DNA from: Proteromonas lacertae
Lineage: Eukaryota; Sar; Bigyra; Opalinata; Proteromonadidae
Direction: 5' to 3'
DNA length: 64,000 bases
Assembly: GCA_002245135.1 (NCBI GenBank)
Contig: NGBS01001189.1
Location: 1-64,000, forward strand
Shown here: in pieces, positions 47,204 to 60,400 of the stretch
Position numbering within the stretch: the first letter of the stretch is position 1
Layout of the letters: every line of letters starts with the position of its first letter
Program-made: the position numbers and the translations under genes
Notes under the pieces: generated by a model
Databases searched by the model: none
The model's input: the letters and a program-made list of their open reading frames with translations, nothing else
Told to the model about the DNA's origin: nothing

Positions 47204-50107
47204 ATGAGTTTAGAGAAAAGAAAGCATCTTGCTGAAAAATTGAAGAGGAATGAGGTTTTTACAATCATGCTTTTATTATTTGTTATACTAAGATCAGTTT
47301 TAATAAGCAAAAGCTATGATCCTTTTAAAACCAGATATTCCAAAAGAAGTGGGGTATCGATAATGCAATATACCAAGAATTTTAACTATCCTAGATTTCC
47401 CTTAAAAAATCCAAACTGGGAAAGAATGACTTTAGAAATAGAAAAACAGTTCCGTTCATTGAGAACTAAGTCAAGAGGTTTTAAGTATGTGAATGAATTC
47501 TATTGGGAACGTGTAGGATACAACAGTTCAGGATATAAACCTAAAAGCAAAATTACACCTGCTCAAATCAATGAAATAATCGATGTAGGTGGTTACATTG
47601 CAAGAATTGTCCCAAAAGAAATAGAAGATAGAGATAATACTTCAACACTCTGTTTTGTCGGTCATTTAGACTCTCATTACAATACAGTTGGTTTTAGTGA
47701 TAATTTATTAGCAGTCGCACAGAATATGTTATTATTAACTGATTTATTAAATTATACTGAATTACATACTCCATTAACTGTAATTCTCACAGAATCAGAA
47801 GAACAATCCTTAAATTCAATTTGGGGATTAGCCGAAAATGCAAATGTTCAAAAATGTGGTTTATCCATTGTTCTAGAAGGAATGGGTTGTGCAAAATCAA
47901 AACCAATTTTAACAGGTGCAAAATATTCAGGAAAAATAATGGAATTAGCCTTTAAGAATCATTTTGATAGTATTCGATCAGGTGTACACTCATATTTACT
48001 CTCTACACCAGTAATAATAGATATAGCTCGATTTACACATGGTAGTTCATTCACTGAATCGTATGTATTAGGTGATAAACAAATAGGAACATGTGGTGAA
48101 GTATGTAATGCCAATTCAAAGAGATTAAGTAATATATTGGAGTTTGTATATGCTGATGAGACATTTAAATATCATACACATTATGATAATGAAGATTGTG
48201 TTGAAGAAGGTGCAGTGAAAGCGAGATATGATATGATAATCGATATAGCTCAAAGAATAGGTAAAATGGATAATGATGAGTATAAGAGTTATATAAATAA
48301 CAGTGATATAGGAGTAGAATTGACATTTGTGTTGGATAAATGGTCAATATTTATGAATTCTAATACTGCTCAATATTTAGTAGTTTTTAATATTGTTGTA
48401 CCAATTGTTATTATGTTAATTGTTCACTTTATGCCTCCCCAAGAAAGTCCTCCCGGTTTTACAAGAGTAAGTTCAGAAAGAAGTGTTAAAAAGAGAAAAT
48501 TGGCAAAGAAAGAGAAGAAAGAAGGAAAGAACAATAATAATAACAGCAATTTAAGAAATAGAAAAACTGGTAAATCAACAAATAATGATAAAGTAGAAGA
48601 AGAAGAAGAAGAAACAGAAGGAGATAATATAAGTGAAGATGAAGAAGATATTGATGATGATGAAATTGTACAAATTACGCATTTCACATTTCTAGAGACA
48701 ATCAGTCAATATACTACCTTCATATGTGGTTATGTTGTTGCTTATTTTGTATTAGTTGGTATTTACTTTATTTGGTTTAAATTAGACCCAATGCAAACTA
48801 TGAAAGCTCCTGTTTCTCTAGCAACATTGTTATTCATATTACCGCCAGTGTTTGTATTATCATTAACCTATAAATTAGTTCATTTTCAAGATTTATCACA
48901 TATCAATTTAGATATAATAACTTATGTAGATGAAACTGAATATATATCGATGATATTTGAAACTTCTGGAATTATAGGAGGTATTTTATGGTATTTTAAG
49001 TTTTACACAAGTAGTTTAATTATTCTACCAACAACTATGTTATGTGTATTATATGCTACTTATGTTCTATCACCAGTGTTTCCATATTTTCTTTTTCATT
49101 TAGTTGGCTTATTATATACTTCTGCTAATTTATATACCATTATCCCTTGCTTTTTACCATTATTTGTTCAGTATCCTAGAGATAGAATGATTACTCTTAT
49201 ATTCTTATATCCTGTCTTGGGATTTATTGCTTTTGGACCTTTATTTATGGGATTGTTATTGAAGAAATCACCACCATCATACAAAGATAGAACTCCCTAT
49301 TGGAAAATCAATTTGAGAAGGTTTATGCCTGGAAAAATATTGTGTGTTATTTACATTTTGTTGGTTGTTTTTACATACTTTTTACCTTCATTTACTAAGG
49401 ATCATCCATTCGCTATTCAACCTTCACTACATAGGATTATTGATGTTAATAAAACTACAGACAAGATGGGATTATATATAATATCAGCATCAGTAAAACA
49501 AATCGAGTATCTATCTGTTTTAGATAAATTTAAGAATCAATATATTGATGATAAATTAGGTATTTATATTGATGATTTAGTATATACACCAAAATGTGAA
49601 TTTGATGAATATAATCATGGTTGCTATGAAGTTATATTAAAACAAAAGAATGAATTATATGAATTGAATTTTGAACCTCAATACTATGATGATGTTCAAC
49701 TTAAATTGAATACTCATACAGTAATAAACTCAAGATCAATTGCCATATTTCATTTGGTAATATATGCTAATAATATGAATATAACTGGTTCTAAAATTAC
49801 TCAATTATATATTAATTCTTATGAAGATATACAAGTTTCTGTTGTGAATAGTTATAATAGAAGAGAGTATTATGGTAAAGAAATATCCATATTGCTTCAA
49901 TCATTCTTATCTCATCATTTAATTGAAATTCAGATTATGAGTAGACATGGCATTTATGTTAATTTTACTTTGAAAGATGTTCTTAGACATAATACAGAGA
50001 TTATTGATAAAATGGTAAATTCTTTTGGGAAATCTGTTGCTTTATTTGGTAAGTCAAGTTACATTGGTCCTCAAGCAATAATTAAGAAAATTAAATATTC
50101 TTTGTAG
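47204..50107 (+). CDS. ER metallopeptidase 1-like M28 peptidase with multiple membrane helices
   Basis: An intronless 967-aa ORF from ATG 47204. One membrane helix is near the N terminus (FTIMLLLFVILRSVLI). The M28 domain follows: FVGHLDSHYNTVGFSDN (His and Asp zinc ligands), TESEEQSLN (Glu-Glu), VLEGMGC, and HTHYDNEDCVEEGA (zinc ligand region). After a membrane helix and an acidic cytosolic insert (DKVEEEEEETEGDN) come at least six more helices and a large luminal C-terminal domain. This is the ERMP1 layout. It is probably a zinc aminopeptidase of the ER. It is one of few intronless genes here. Confidence 0.87.
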   Translation: MSLEKRKHLAEKLKRNEVFTIMLLLFVILRSVLISKSYDPFKTRYSKRSGVSIMQYTKNFNYPRFPLKNPNWERMTLEIEKQFRSLRTKSRGFKYVNEFYWERVGYNSSGYKPKSKITPAQINEIIDVGGYIARIVPKEIEDRDNTSTLCFVGHLDSHYNTVGFSDNLLAVAQNMLLLTDLLNYTELHTPLTVILTESEEQSLNSIWGLAENANVQKCGLSIVLEGMGCAKSKPILTGAKYSGKIMELAFKNHFDSIRSGVHSYLLSTPVIIDIARFTHGSSFTESYVLGDKQIGTCGEVCNANSKRLSNILEFVYADETFKYHTHYDNEDCVEEGAVKARYDMIIDIAQRIGKMDNDEYKSYINNSDIGVELTFVLDKWSIFMNSNTAQYLVVFNIVVPIVIMLIVHFMPPQESPPGFTRVSSERSVKKRKLAKKEKKEGKNNNNNSNLRNRKTGKSTNNDKVEEEEEETEGDNISEDEEDIDDDEIVQITHFTFLETISQYTTFICGYVVAYFVLVGIYFIWFKLDPMQTMKAPVSLATLLFILPPVFVLSLTYKLVHFQDLSHINLDIITYVDETEYISMIFETSGIIGGILWYFKFYTSSLIILPTTMLCVLYATYVLSPVFPYFLFHLVGLLYTSANLYTIIPCFLPLFVQYPRDRMITLIFLYPVLGFIAFGPLFMGLLLKKSPPSYKDRTPYWKINLRRFMPGKILCVIYILLVVFTYFLPSFTKDHPFAIQPSLHRIIDVNKTTDKMGLYIISASVKQIEYLSVLDKFKNQYIDDKLGIYIDDLVYTPKCEFDEYNHGCYEVILKQKNELYELNFEPQYYDDVQLKLNTHTVINSRSIAIFHLVIYANNMNITGSKITQLYINSYEDIQVSVVNSYNRREYYGKEISILLQSFLSHHLIEIQIMSRHGIYVNFTLKDVLRHNTEIIDKMVNSFGKSVALFGKSSYIGPQAIIKKIKYSL

Positions 50108-50182
50108 TTGAATTGATTATTTTTTTTAAATAATTTTATTTACCTACAATATATAATAAAAACAACAAGTAGGATTATAAAA

Positions 50183-50763
50183 TTATATTTGCATTGAACT
50201 AAATCTTATAAGTATACCACCAATTAAGATTAAAAATGTTTGAATGATTAAAGCAACTCCAGGATATACACCTTCCACTGGTTCATTTTTGATATATTGT
50301 GCAACTAGTATAGCAATACTTCCTCCAATGGCAATAAACAATAATAAAATGGAAGAAATAACAACACATCTATTAAACAACAACAAGTTATAGATTTATT
50401 ATACTGAGCTTTTGCAACAACAGATTTATCGCCATATGAACTTACTGCAACTGGAGTAATAGCTCTCCACTCAAAAGAGTTTAATCTATTTTATAACACT
50501 GCAAATAAAATACAACAATAATCCAAAAGAAGCTAATACACCCATAAGCCAACTATAAGTCACAACATCACTTGTTTTATTCCCAATAAGTACATTAAGG
50601 AATTAGTTACTATAATATTTAAAAATGATATTCTTTAGTTTGAGCCCAAATCACAGAATCTATATAAACATACCATCCAACACCAACCTAAAAGTATAAA
50701 AAGTTGTATAAATACCAGCAGTCCTGCTAATAAACTCACCTGTTTAGAGTGTTTAAGAGACAT
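50183..50763 (-). CDS. TMEM50: TMEM50-family four-helix membrane protein
   Basis: Exons run from ATG 50763: 50763-50740, 50687-50632, then a segment beginning at 50579 or 50573, and further exons to the stop at 50183. The join reads MSLKHSKQ-VGVGWYVYIDSVIW. Later segments include a YSWLMGVLASFGLLL helix, an ISSILLLFIAIGGSIAILVA helix, and the family's VYPGVALIIQTFLILIGGIL end. Human TMEM50A has the same order: an ID motif after the first helix and YPG-ending last loop. It is predicted in the endomembrane system; its biochemical role is unknown. One intron is of the ATATC type with a perfect TTCCTTAAT branch site. Confidence 0.82.
50580..50631 (-). other. AT-AA or AT-AC (U12-like) intron in TMEM50
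   Basis: Starts ATATCATTTTTA. The branch site TTCCTTAAT matches TTCCTTRAY at all nine positions. In-frame 3' ends are AA at 50580 (52 nt, 14 nt past the branch) or AC at 50574 (58 nt). Both keep the reading frame; the nearer fits U12 spacing better. Confidence 0.72.
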
Positions 50764-51544
50764 ATTTTCCTGTGAATATTATAAAAACACGAATACATTA
50801 GAAAACATGGTTTGACAATTAAAAAAAGTGAAAAAAAGCTTGAATGGTTTGAATGTATATTTTGTGTAAGATATGAAATTAATAACATTATTTACTGTGT
50901 CTTTAGTTATAAGACGAAAGAATGTATTTAATCTGTTTTTATCATAAGAAAATGAAATGAATTTTTATCTTTAACTCTTAACACAACACATATTGTAAAA
51001 TCATTAGTGTATTTAATTATTACATCTTTCAGCTTTTTATATTTCATCCTTACAACCTTCTTTTTAATGTGTTTTTATCCGTTTCATTATTTAAACACAG
51101 CTTTTATGTGTTAATAAAATATTCAATAAGATTTTTATCAGCATAAAAATAAAATGACAACTATTTTAAATATGAATTTAAAAAGAAATAATGATTTCTT
51201 CCCAAGAATTTACATTTTCTAAATTATACATGATAATCAACAAAAACACATATATTTTCATGCATAAATCACATCAAAACATTATTCAATTATAATATCA
51301 TAATTATTGAATAACTGTTTAATTATTAAATATTGATACTATTTTCATTCATACATAGGTTAATGACTCCAATAGTCACTAAAAACAATATGAATTACTT
51401 ACGTAAACTCTTTAGTTAAAGAGATATCACCATAATTTGAAGAAGCTTGGCTTGTGTTTATAAGTGTTTTTTAAAAGTGTTTTTAAACGTCTCACGCTGC
51501 TTATTTAAATTCTAGACATATTCAAACTGGAAGCTCAACCTAAA
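50764..51544. other. 781-bp intergenic region between divergent genes
   Basis: The longest host spacer in the window, very AT-rich, with A and T runs. It separates TMEM50 (minus) from the zinc-finger/ankyrin gene (plus), so it holds both promoters. No ORF, tRNA-like or repeat structure was seen. Confidence 0.5.
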
Positions 51545-54292
51545 ATGAAGACCTGCCCATTTTGCAACCTGTACAAATGTGATCATTGTAGATGTAAGGG
51601 TTATCCAGGCTGTAATCATGAAGCAGTATAAGCATCATTTTATATGTATAGGGTCGGTTATGTTCAAATGGAAGATATGCTCGTCATTACTTCTGTAACC
51701 AATGTGCTAGATTAATGAGAGAGTATAATTGATTTTTTATAAACTTTAGTTTTAATAACAAAAAGGATGTATTTTTAGGATCTAAAAACATCCTTCCCAC
51801 AAAATCCAAAAAGAGAGTATTAGAATCTTTCACAAATCCTCCTTCAATTACCCAACCAAATGGTATTTCTCCATTTAATCCTCAACAATTCTTAAATCCA
51901 AACTCTTTTATACAATCTTTCAACCCTATCAATATAACTCCATCTATTTCACTTGACTTTTCCAATACAAGAATTTGGGTTAATAATGATGCTGATTTGT
52001 TCTATTTCAATGATGATGTATTGAAAGGCTTTGAATCTGTTGTAAATAAAAATAAGGAAAAATTGTCATTAACAGTTGAAAAAGAGATTTCTACAGTGAA
52101 TATCATCGATAGTGATAAAACAAATGATAATTCTGTGAATAGCAACACATCAGATGAGAAAAATAAAGAAAATGAAATAAATAAGCAAGAGAAAAGTGGA
52201 TTTCTTGATGAATTAGCTAATTTAGCACTTTCTATCAATAATAATAATAATAATAATAATAATAGTGATAATTCAAATTCATTAACTCCTTTTTCTCATA
52301 ATTTTATAAATCTTCAATCTAATATCAATAAGCCAGTTGATATATATAACAACAATATTACCATTTCTTCAACATTATTTCCTCAACAAAATCCTCTTCA
52401 ACAACAACAACAACAACAACTCCTTCCTCAAGTTAATACAATTGAAGTAAATAGTAATAATCAAAACAATAACAATAGTCAACCAACTGTTCAAAAAGTC
52501 AATTTTATTTCAGATATTGTTTATGAAACTTCTAATCTTAATTCAATTAGTATAATTCAAATAGGAGAATATGAAAGAAATGATATTTTATACTTGAATG
52601 TATTATATAATTCAAATCCTATAGCTGTTGTGCCATACAACAAAGAATATGATTTATTGTCCTATTTAAGAGCTTATATGAAGTCTAAACTATTTCCAAA
52701 GACTAAATATTCGTTTATATTCTATTCATCCTCAGGAATTCCAATCTTAGAAGATAATGAATCTGATTTTTATATATCATCTGTTGCTGTAGATAATCAA
52801 TATTTCAATCATATTAGTAATTCAAATATCACCATTTCTTCCATATGTTTTGGTATAGATTATAAGTATAGAGTTTGTAAAAGATATAATAGCAAGTATG
52901 TAAATGTGAAAGATGATAACAATAATATAGAAAGTCCAACCAAAAAACAGAAATGTGATAATAGTAATATATTCAATACAAATGTAAAATCAACTTCATT
53001 ACCTCCACAATTAGTGAAAGAAGAACCACCTCAACAGTCTATTAACATAAATCCATTTACATCTTCAATCGGTGGATCTGATGGTATTAGTTCCTCATCA
53101 TCTTCATCATTGTCTGATAATACCAACTTTTCGCTTACACCCCAATTACCATCACCTCCACTATTATCACTAAATAATCTGAAATCCACTCCAATTCAGG
53201 TTGTTAAACCAGAATCATCTTCTCCAACTAAAACTATAGTCTCTAGACCAACTCCTCTATCATTTTCATTAAATCAAAACACAAATCTTTCAATTCAAAA
53301 TCAAACTTCTTCAATTAATCCATCTATATTATCATTAGGTATTAATAATCAAATTTTACCTTTAATAAACCCTCAACAGCAACAAATGCCATTACCATTT
53401 AATAGTTCTCTATTAAATCCAAATATCAATTTATCATCAATTATTCCTCAACAACCTCCTCCAATAACACAAATTCCAATTATAACAACAAATAATTCAG
53501 AAGAACAGGATTTAGTGAATCAAATACAACAATATGATGATAAGTATAAAATGGATTTAGCTTCGTATGAATATATATTATTATATTTATTATGCAGAGA
53601 TGTTATTAATCATTATAATGGAAATATAGAAGATTCTTTAGGTTCTTTATTATATCACTCTTTATATTATAATGATATGTCTTCATTTAAAAAGTTGATA
53701 ATTATGGGAGTTAATTTAGACTCTAAGTATATATCTAATATATATTTTGTTTTTTAGAATTAATGATAATAATATTGCATATCATGCTGTATGTGCTGGT
53801 AAATGGAATTTTTTCAGTTTGTTATTATCTTTGTTTTATGATAATAATCTCTTGTTCTGTGGAAAGCCGAACTTTCTATTAAATCCAAACGTAATTGAAC
53901 AAATTAATGGTTTAACAGTGAATGAATCAATGAAGAGTATATATAAACAAGTTATTGAAAGATTTGTATATATTCCTAAATTGGATAATTTAGATCAAAG
54001 TAAAACATCTTTGGTAGAACTAAGAAAAGAATTAATGAAGAAATATGATAAGAAATTTGCTTTAAATCAATTCTCATTCATTTTGAATGGTGTTTTTATA
54101 ATAGAAAATCAAGAAAAGGATCTATATTGTAAAGATATATTAACTGAAAAGGGGTATTTGGTGTATATTAATCCATTAATAAGGAAGCATGATAAAACTA
54201 CAAAGCAATACTGTAGTATGGATGTTAATTTTCTCATAAATCTGCAAAATAATTGGAGAAAAGCAGAGTCAAATCAATCTTCAGATAGTTAA
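51545..54292 (+). CDS. Cys-rich zinc-finger, Gln/Asn-rich and ankyrin-repeat protein
   Basis: Exons: 51545-51625, 51652 to about 51725, about 51753 to about 53729 and about 53758-54292, joined by 26-28 nt GT-AG introns. The N-terminal domain of about 50 residues (CPFCNLYKCDHCRCKGYPGC ... CSNGRYARHYFCNQC) has ten or more Cys/His and probably binds several zinc ions. A long Asn/Gln/Ser/Pro-rich region with poly-Asn and poly-Gln runs follows, typical of activation or scaffold regions. A mid domain includes NSISIIQIGEYERNDILYLN. Near the end are ankyrin-like repeats (SLLYHSLYYNDMSSFKKLII; NNIAYHAVCAGKWNFFSLLL). A nuclear regulator or adaptor is possible; no specific function is claimed. Confidence 0.68.
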
Positions 54293-54482
54293 TACCTTTA
54301 TTGTTTTAATATTTTGAATTTTTGAAATTTGAATTAATTGTTTATTGTAGATTACTCTTTATATACCAAATATTATTGAGCAAACATAATAATTTTCAAT
54401 TGTTTGTATTAACTATATAGATTTAGTAAGGAAGATATTTTATTAATTCCAATAACATTAGTTAGATGTTCATTAATTAAGA

Positions 54483-57400
54483 ATGTCAGAAACTGCTGAA
54501 ATAAGTGATATTGTATGGTCATTCGGTGATTATTTAAATTTCGGAGATATTTATATCAATGGAATGTATATATTTTATTTATATCTGCAGTTCATGTTTA
54601 TTTCCTGCTACATGTACAAATAGCACAGATAATAATGTTACTATTGATATATCATTTGATAGTACTACTATTGAAAAGGTTAAATTTGGTTTACAATTAG
54701 AGAATCTAAATTTAGTTGATGAATATGATAGTATGATATTTATGTAATTTGTATATTTATAGATCCTATTCAAGATCCTAATTTTGATCAGACATTCAAT
54801 GAAATGAATTGCGTAGATAAATTCTCTCTAAAACCAAATGAAACCAAAAATTTGATATTTTTATTAACACCACCATCATTAACTGATGAATTTGTACAAC
54901 TAGATGCAAATCCAAATGTATATTTTTATTTTAATTTATATAATTGACTTAGTCTTGCAGAAAAACAATAGAACCCAAGCATATCCAGTATAACATACTC
55001 AATTCAATGTTAAAAATATCAGTCAATTCTCAAAAATACCAAGACATACCAATCAAAGCAAGATTATGTAAATCTACAATGTTTATTGATTGTGAAGAAA
55101 TGTATCTAAGCAATATCAAACCATTCGAAGATAATTTTTCAACTACATTTACAATCTATAATGACAGTGAAATACCACTTTATATCTATTTCAACTGTAA
55201 TAATGATACAAACACAAGTAAAATCAATTTCTTAGTAAATAAAGAAGTAATTGATGATATTCACATATTACCCGGGTTTTTCCATGAGACAGTAACTATT
55301 CAATATAAAGCCAGTAAAATAGGTGAGTATGAATATTTAATAGATATTATCAACTACAATACATCAGAAACAACAACATTGAAGTTATATACAGTTGTAA
55401 CAGATAAAGGATCAATCGATGGTATTAAAATAGAGTCATCTACCCACATATTAAACTATAACAATGGAGAATATCAATTAGAAATAGGTGATTGTTATAC
55501 AAATACAACAACATCCTCAAAAATCAGTATTACAAATTGTACACCCAACCTATTAGATATTACACTTGAAAAGGATAATCTTGGTGAAGTTATATTTACT
55601 AGTTATTATCCTGAAGGACAGAATCTGATTGGTAATTCAGTGAGTGGAAATGGAAATGGTGAAGATGGTGGTGATGTTGATGATGAAGATGTAGATGATG
55701 ATATTAAACCACTGTATAGTTATTTATTTTATATATTATAATTAGAGCCAGAACGAATAGTTATTGTTTACCAGAAACCCCTCAAAATTTTGACGAAATT
55801 ACATTACAACCAGGAAGAGCTATTTCTTTATTGATATTATACAATCCAAAGAATAACAGTAATAACAACAAAGACTATAATTCAGTTCGTTTACAAAGAC
55901 ATTCAGTTAGAACATTGATAAAATGTACAGATGAAAATGATTATTTTGTAAAGACATTTGTCATTAATAGTAGAATTTGTACAAGTATCTTGTCAGTTAC
56001 ACCATCTGAATTGGATTTAAAGAATTGTAATATTGATGTTAAGAAGAATGTTGATATTTATATTATTAATCATGTATATATTATTATTATTATTATTATT
56101 AAATCTATAGTCTGATTTACCAGCTTCATTTGTATTAAACTATAAAAGTAGTACAATCACATTTCATGAAGAAGAAGAAGAAGATAATTCAAATAATTCA
56201 ACACCGATTGGTTCTCCCTCCAGAATAAAAACAAAATTAAACTCATCATTAACTCAATCATCTTTAGTTATAAATCCAAATGTTCCTATATCAATTCCAG
56301 CACATCAAACACACAAATTGATATTAGAATTCTTTGCAAAACATGTGAATTTAGACTATAAGAAAGAAATTACCATTAAAAATCTGTATAATGATAAACA
56401 AAAGTTATGTTTTGACGTTTATGCTTCAATATTAGATCAATATCCCTCTTACTATCATTCTCAATATTACAAAATAATTACGCAATTCTCATTCACCAAT
56501 GAAATATTGAATTTTGACACAATGGCAATTAATTCAAAATCATTAAGAAGGTTCAAAATAGAGAATATTACCAATGAACCAATCAGATTATACTTCCAGC
56601 ATAGTTTAGGAAATGGTTTACAAATCTATGTAAAAAGTAATGAAATGAATTGTCCTACACCAATTTCTCCAAATCGTTATCATAAAAGAATAAAAGAGCA
56701 AGTCGTAGATGAATTAACCTCAGCTGAAGAACAACAACAACAAAGGCAAGTAAGTAATAACAAATCATTAACAGTTGAATTTCATGATAGAAAACAAGAG
56801 AATATTCCAAATCCATTCTTATCTCCTCGTCCAAATCCAAATAGAATGAGTGATAATGTTGAATTTGATGAATTAGTAATGAAATATGAAACTGTATATA
56901 TAATTATTTTTTCTATTTTTTTATCTTTTATTTTATATAGTTTTTACCAATTATTTCAACTTTAGATACTCAATCAATTATCCAATGGGTTGATAAGATT
57001 ATACATCGAAAAGAAATTTTAGAAGATTTAATAGATTCAACATTGATAGAAGCTAAAATGATTGAAATTGAACCTGGTAAAATTGAAGATGTATATATTA
57101 TTATTATTATTATTATTAAATAGATATTTATTGTATTTTATCCCAACGAAGATATTATTCCAACAGAAGTTGGTTATGGTAAAAAGCAGAACTTTTCATC
57201 AGAGTTTAATATTATTATGAAACCTGAGAATTCAGAACCTTCTATTCGAAAGATTGGTATTTCAGCTAAAGTCTGCTCTTCCCATATGAAGATTGTACAA
57301 AGGACAGTGAATTTTGGTGTTGTTAATGAAGGATCTAAATCTGATATGAAGATTTATATATACAACGAAAGTGCAATTCCATTAGTTTATAAAGTAAAGA

Positions 57401-60400
57401 AAAGTGGTAATTTAGATTCTTCATTTATTCATATCAAAGATTCAGCTAAAGGTATTATTAAACCTTATGGTAATTCATCTATTCCTGTTGTATTTTTACC
57501 AACTATAATGAAAGGTAAAATCAATGAGAAGATTACAATCAAGAATGTATTAGATAATAGTGATACACAGGAGATTACATTAAAAGCTTATGTTAAGAAA
57601 CCATCTCATTTCTCATTAGAGAAGAATATTCAAAGAATATCGTTTGGTGAAGTGTGTATTGGTAATGAAAGTCAGCAGATGAGTTTTGTATTGAGAAATA
57701 CATCCTCTAAGCAGAGAGTGTTTCAAGTGTATAGTGATCCGATCTTACCTCAACAATTTGGGAATATATCTGTTACACCATTTTTAATAGTGTCTGCTTC
57801 AACAGTTGGTACTATTTGTCTATCAGATGAGAAGAGAATTCAATACGAAGAAGAAATGGAGAAGTTAAAGAGAAAAGCAAGAATACATCGTAGAAAAGGA
57901 AGACCTGAGATGGCTGGAAGAGTCAAAGCACAAATTGATAGACTTCAGACTATAGTTAATGGTCAAACACCTTCTGATGATAATGAAAACAACAATTCAA
58001 ATTCAAATGATCCTTCAACCCCTAGACCATCACCCGTTCCTTTTTTGACTTTACCAAATAAACCAAACAACAGTACAAGTAGTAATACGGATCAAATTAT
58101 AGTTGAAGAAATAAGACCAAAGAACGGATTGAGAATAACCTTAAAACCAGATGTATCTGTATGTATTTATGTTGTATTTTCAACCAAATTTGTTTCTTAT
58201 ATAAACGTCTCAAGCAGTGAAAAGGAAAGTAAATGTCACAGTATCAATCTATCAGGTAAAATCACAGTAAGTGAAGCAAGATATGATGATGAAGAAGGAA
58301 GAAAAAAGATAGACTTCGATGTAGAAATAGTCAATCCCTATGAAAGAGTAAATGAAGAGACAAATATTAGTTGCAACAGTGCAGGAGCAATTAAAAAGAA
58401 TAAAATAAGAAAATATAGTTATTCATCTCCAAGAGAAGTTTCAGACTCTACATCATCATCATCATCACATCAGAAGTCTGTATTACCAAGTTTAAAAGGA
58501 AAAATAATATGTTCAATTGCCAAAGAGTTTCTATTAGAAGGATCTACTAATAAGATATTGTTGAGAAATACAAACCAAACAACAATTACATTAATATCAA
58601 AATCACCTTATCCAAGTTTTGTCGCTATTTCAATACCTGATTATGAGACTGATTATGGTACAATTCAGTTCAATTTGAATGATGAAAGTTCAAAGAATTT
58701 ACAGTTAATTCCTGAGTCTCAAAGTTTAACATTATCATCTGCTGTTTTACCATCATCATCATCTTCAATATCATCATCATCTTCTTCTTCTTCTCTTTTA
58801 CAAACAACAACAATCATATCAAATGAAGAAAAAGGTACAGGAATAAAAAGTCCTAAAAGTTACAATACTGATTTGAAATTCATTATTCCTGCTTTTAATA
58901 CAGTTACAATTTATGTAACTTGTGAATTGATTGACAGAATTGATAAAATCAAAGAGAATTATCAAATTAGTACTGTAAAAATATCATCCATCTTAGACTC
59001 AACAATTATAGAAGAAATTCCATTATATATTGCTCCAATCACTCCATCATTTAGAGTAAATTCAAATGAATTATCACTTGAACCATGTGGTACATATATA
59101 CTTGGAAGTACATTAACAACAGTAGTGAGAGTGTGTAATTTATCAAAGAAACAGTTGGCATTGAAACTTAGTCATATTGATGGGAAGAAAGTGTTATATA
59201 ATATAAAATATGATGAAACAATTACATTGAAGAAGAAAGAGAATAAAACTATTATTATAAAGTGCATTCCATTCTTTTACATTACTCAATTATCATTTTC
59301 ATTATTAATTAAAAATACTGATTTCCCCTATGATCAAATACCTATTAATATTAATGGAAATATCACTAATTCAATTTGTTTTGATTTTATTGAGAAGAAA
59401 GATATGTGTATTGATTTTGGTTTATGTCCAATAATGAAGTATGATGTGAATGTAAATAAAGGATTTGAACAATTAACTAAGATAGAATCTATTAAAATAA
59501 AGAATATTTCATCATTATCCATTCTATTGAAAGTATATTCAAATATTTCTAAACAATGTGAGGTTTGGGCAGATCCTGAAGGATTAGTTCCTTTAGAGTA
59601 TGTTAAAATGAAAACAAACGAGACAATCACTTGTTATATAGGTTTATATCCTTATTTGCCTCAAGATAATCAAGAAAGTGGAAAATGTAGAGAAATAAAA
59701 GGAGGTTTGATCTTTCAAGCTTATCATTTCTCCAGTGCAAAAACCATTGAAGAAATCAAGAATACTTCACCTATTTATAAAGCTGTAATGGATATTAAAG
59801 CAATAGTTGGTGTAAGCTTATTATCAGTTGATCAAACAACAATTACAACTGAAATTATATACAATTCAAATGGAATTTCACCACCTTCAAACACTGTTAT
59901 TTCGCTATATAATAATTGTACACATTTATTATTACCGTTTCACATTGCCGTTGAATCTTATTCTCCAGCTAATTTAGTCTCCTTTTCATTCAAACCATCA
60001 TCAAGCATTATTAAACCATTAAGTTATGAAATGATTAATATTGAGTTAATACCAAAATCATGTGGTTTATTCAACTTAATATTGAGAGTATATAATAATA
60101 ATTATATTAATAATTATCAAACCATCTCAATAACTAGTATAATTGATGAAGAATGTATTAATGTTAGTGTATTAAAACCTGAAGAAGATAGTCCAATATC
60201 TTACACATTTTCATCTCCAATCACTAGACAAACATGCAATCAACAATATCAACAAATGCCTCCATTGTTGTTATCACCTTCTAACTCCAATACATCATTG
60301 CGAAAAGCTTCACAAAATAATAATTCTACACCATTTAGTACTGAAAGAACTATTCTTAATTATGCTTTAGGTAGAGTTTTATTAACTCCATTAGATGATT

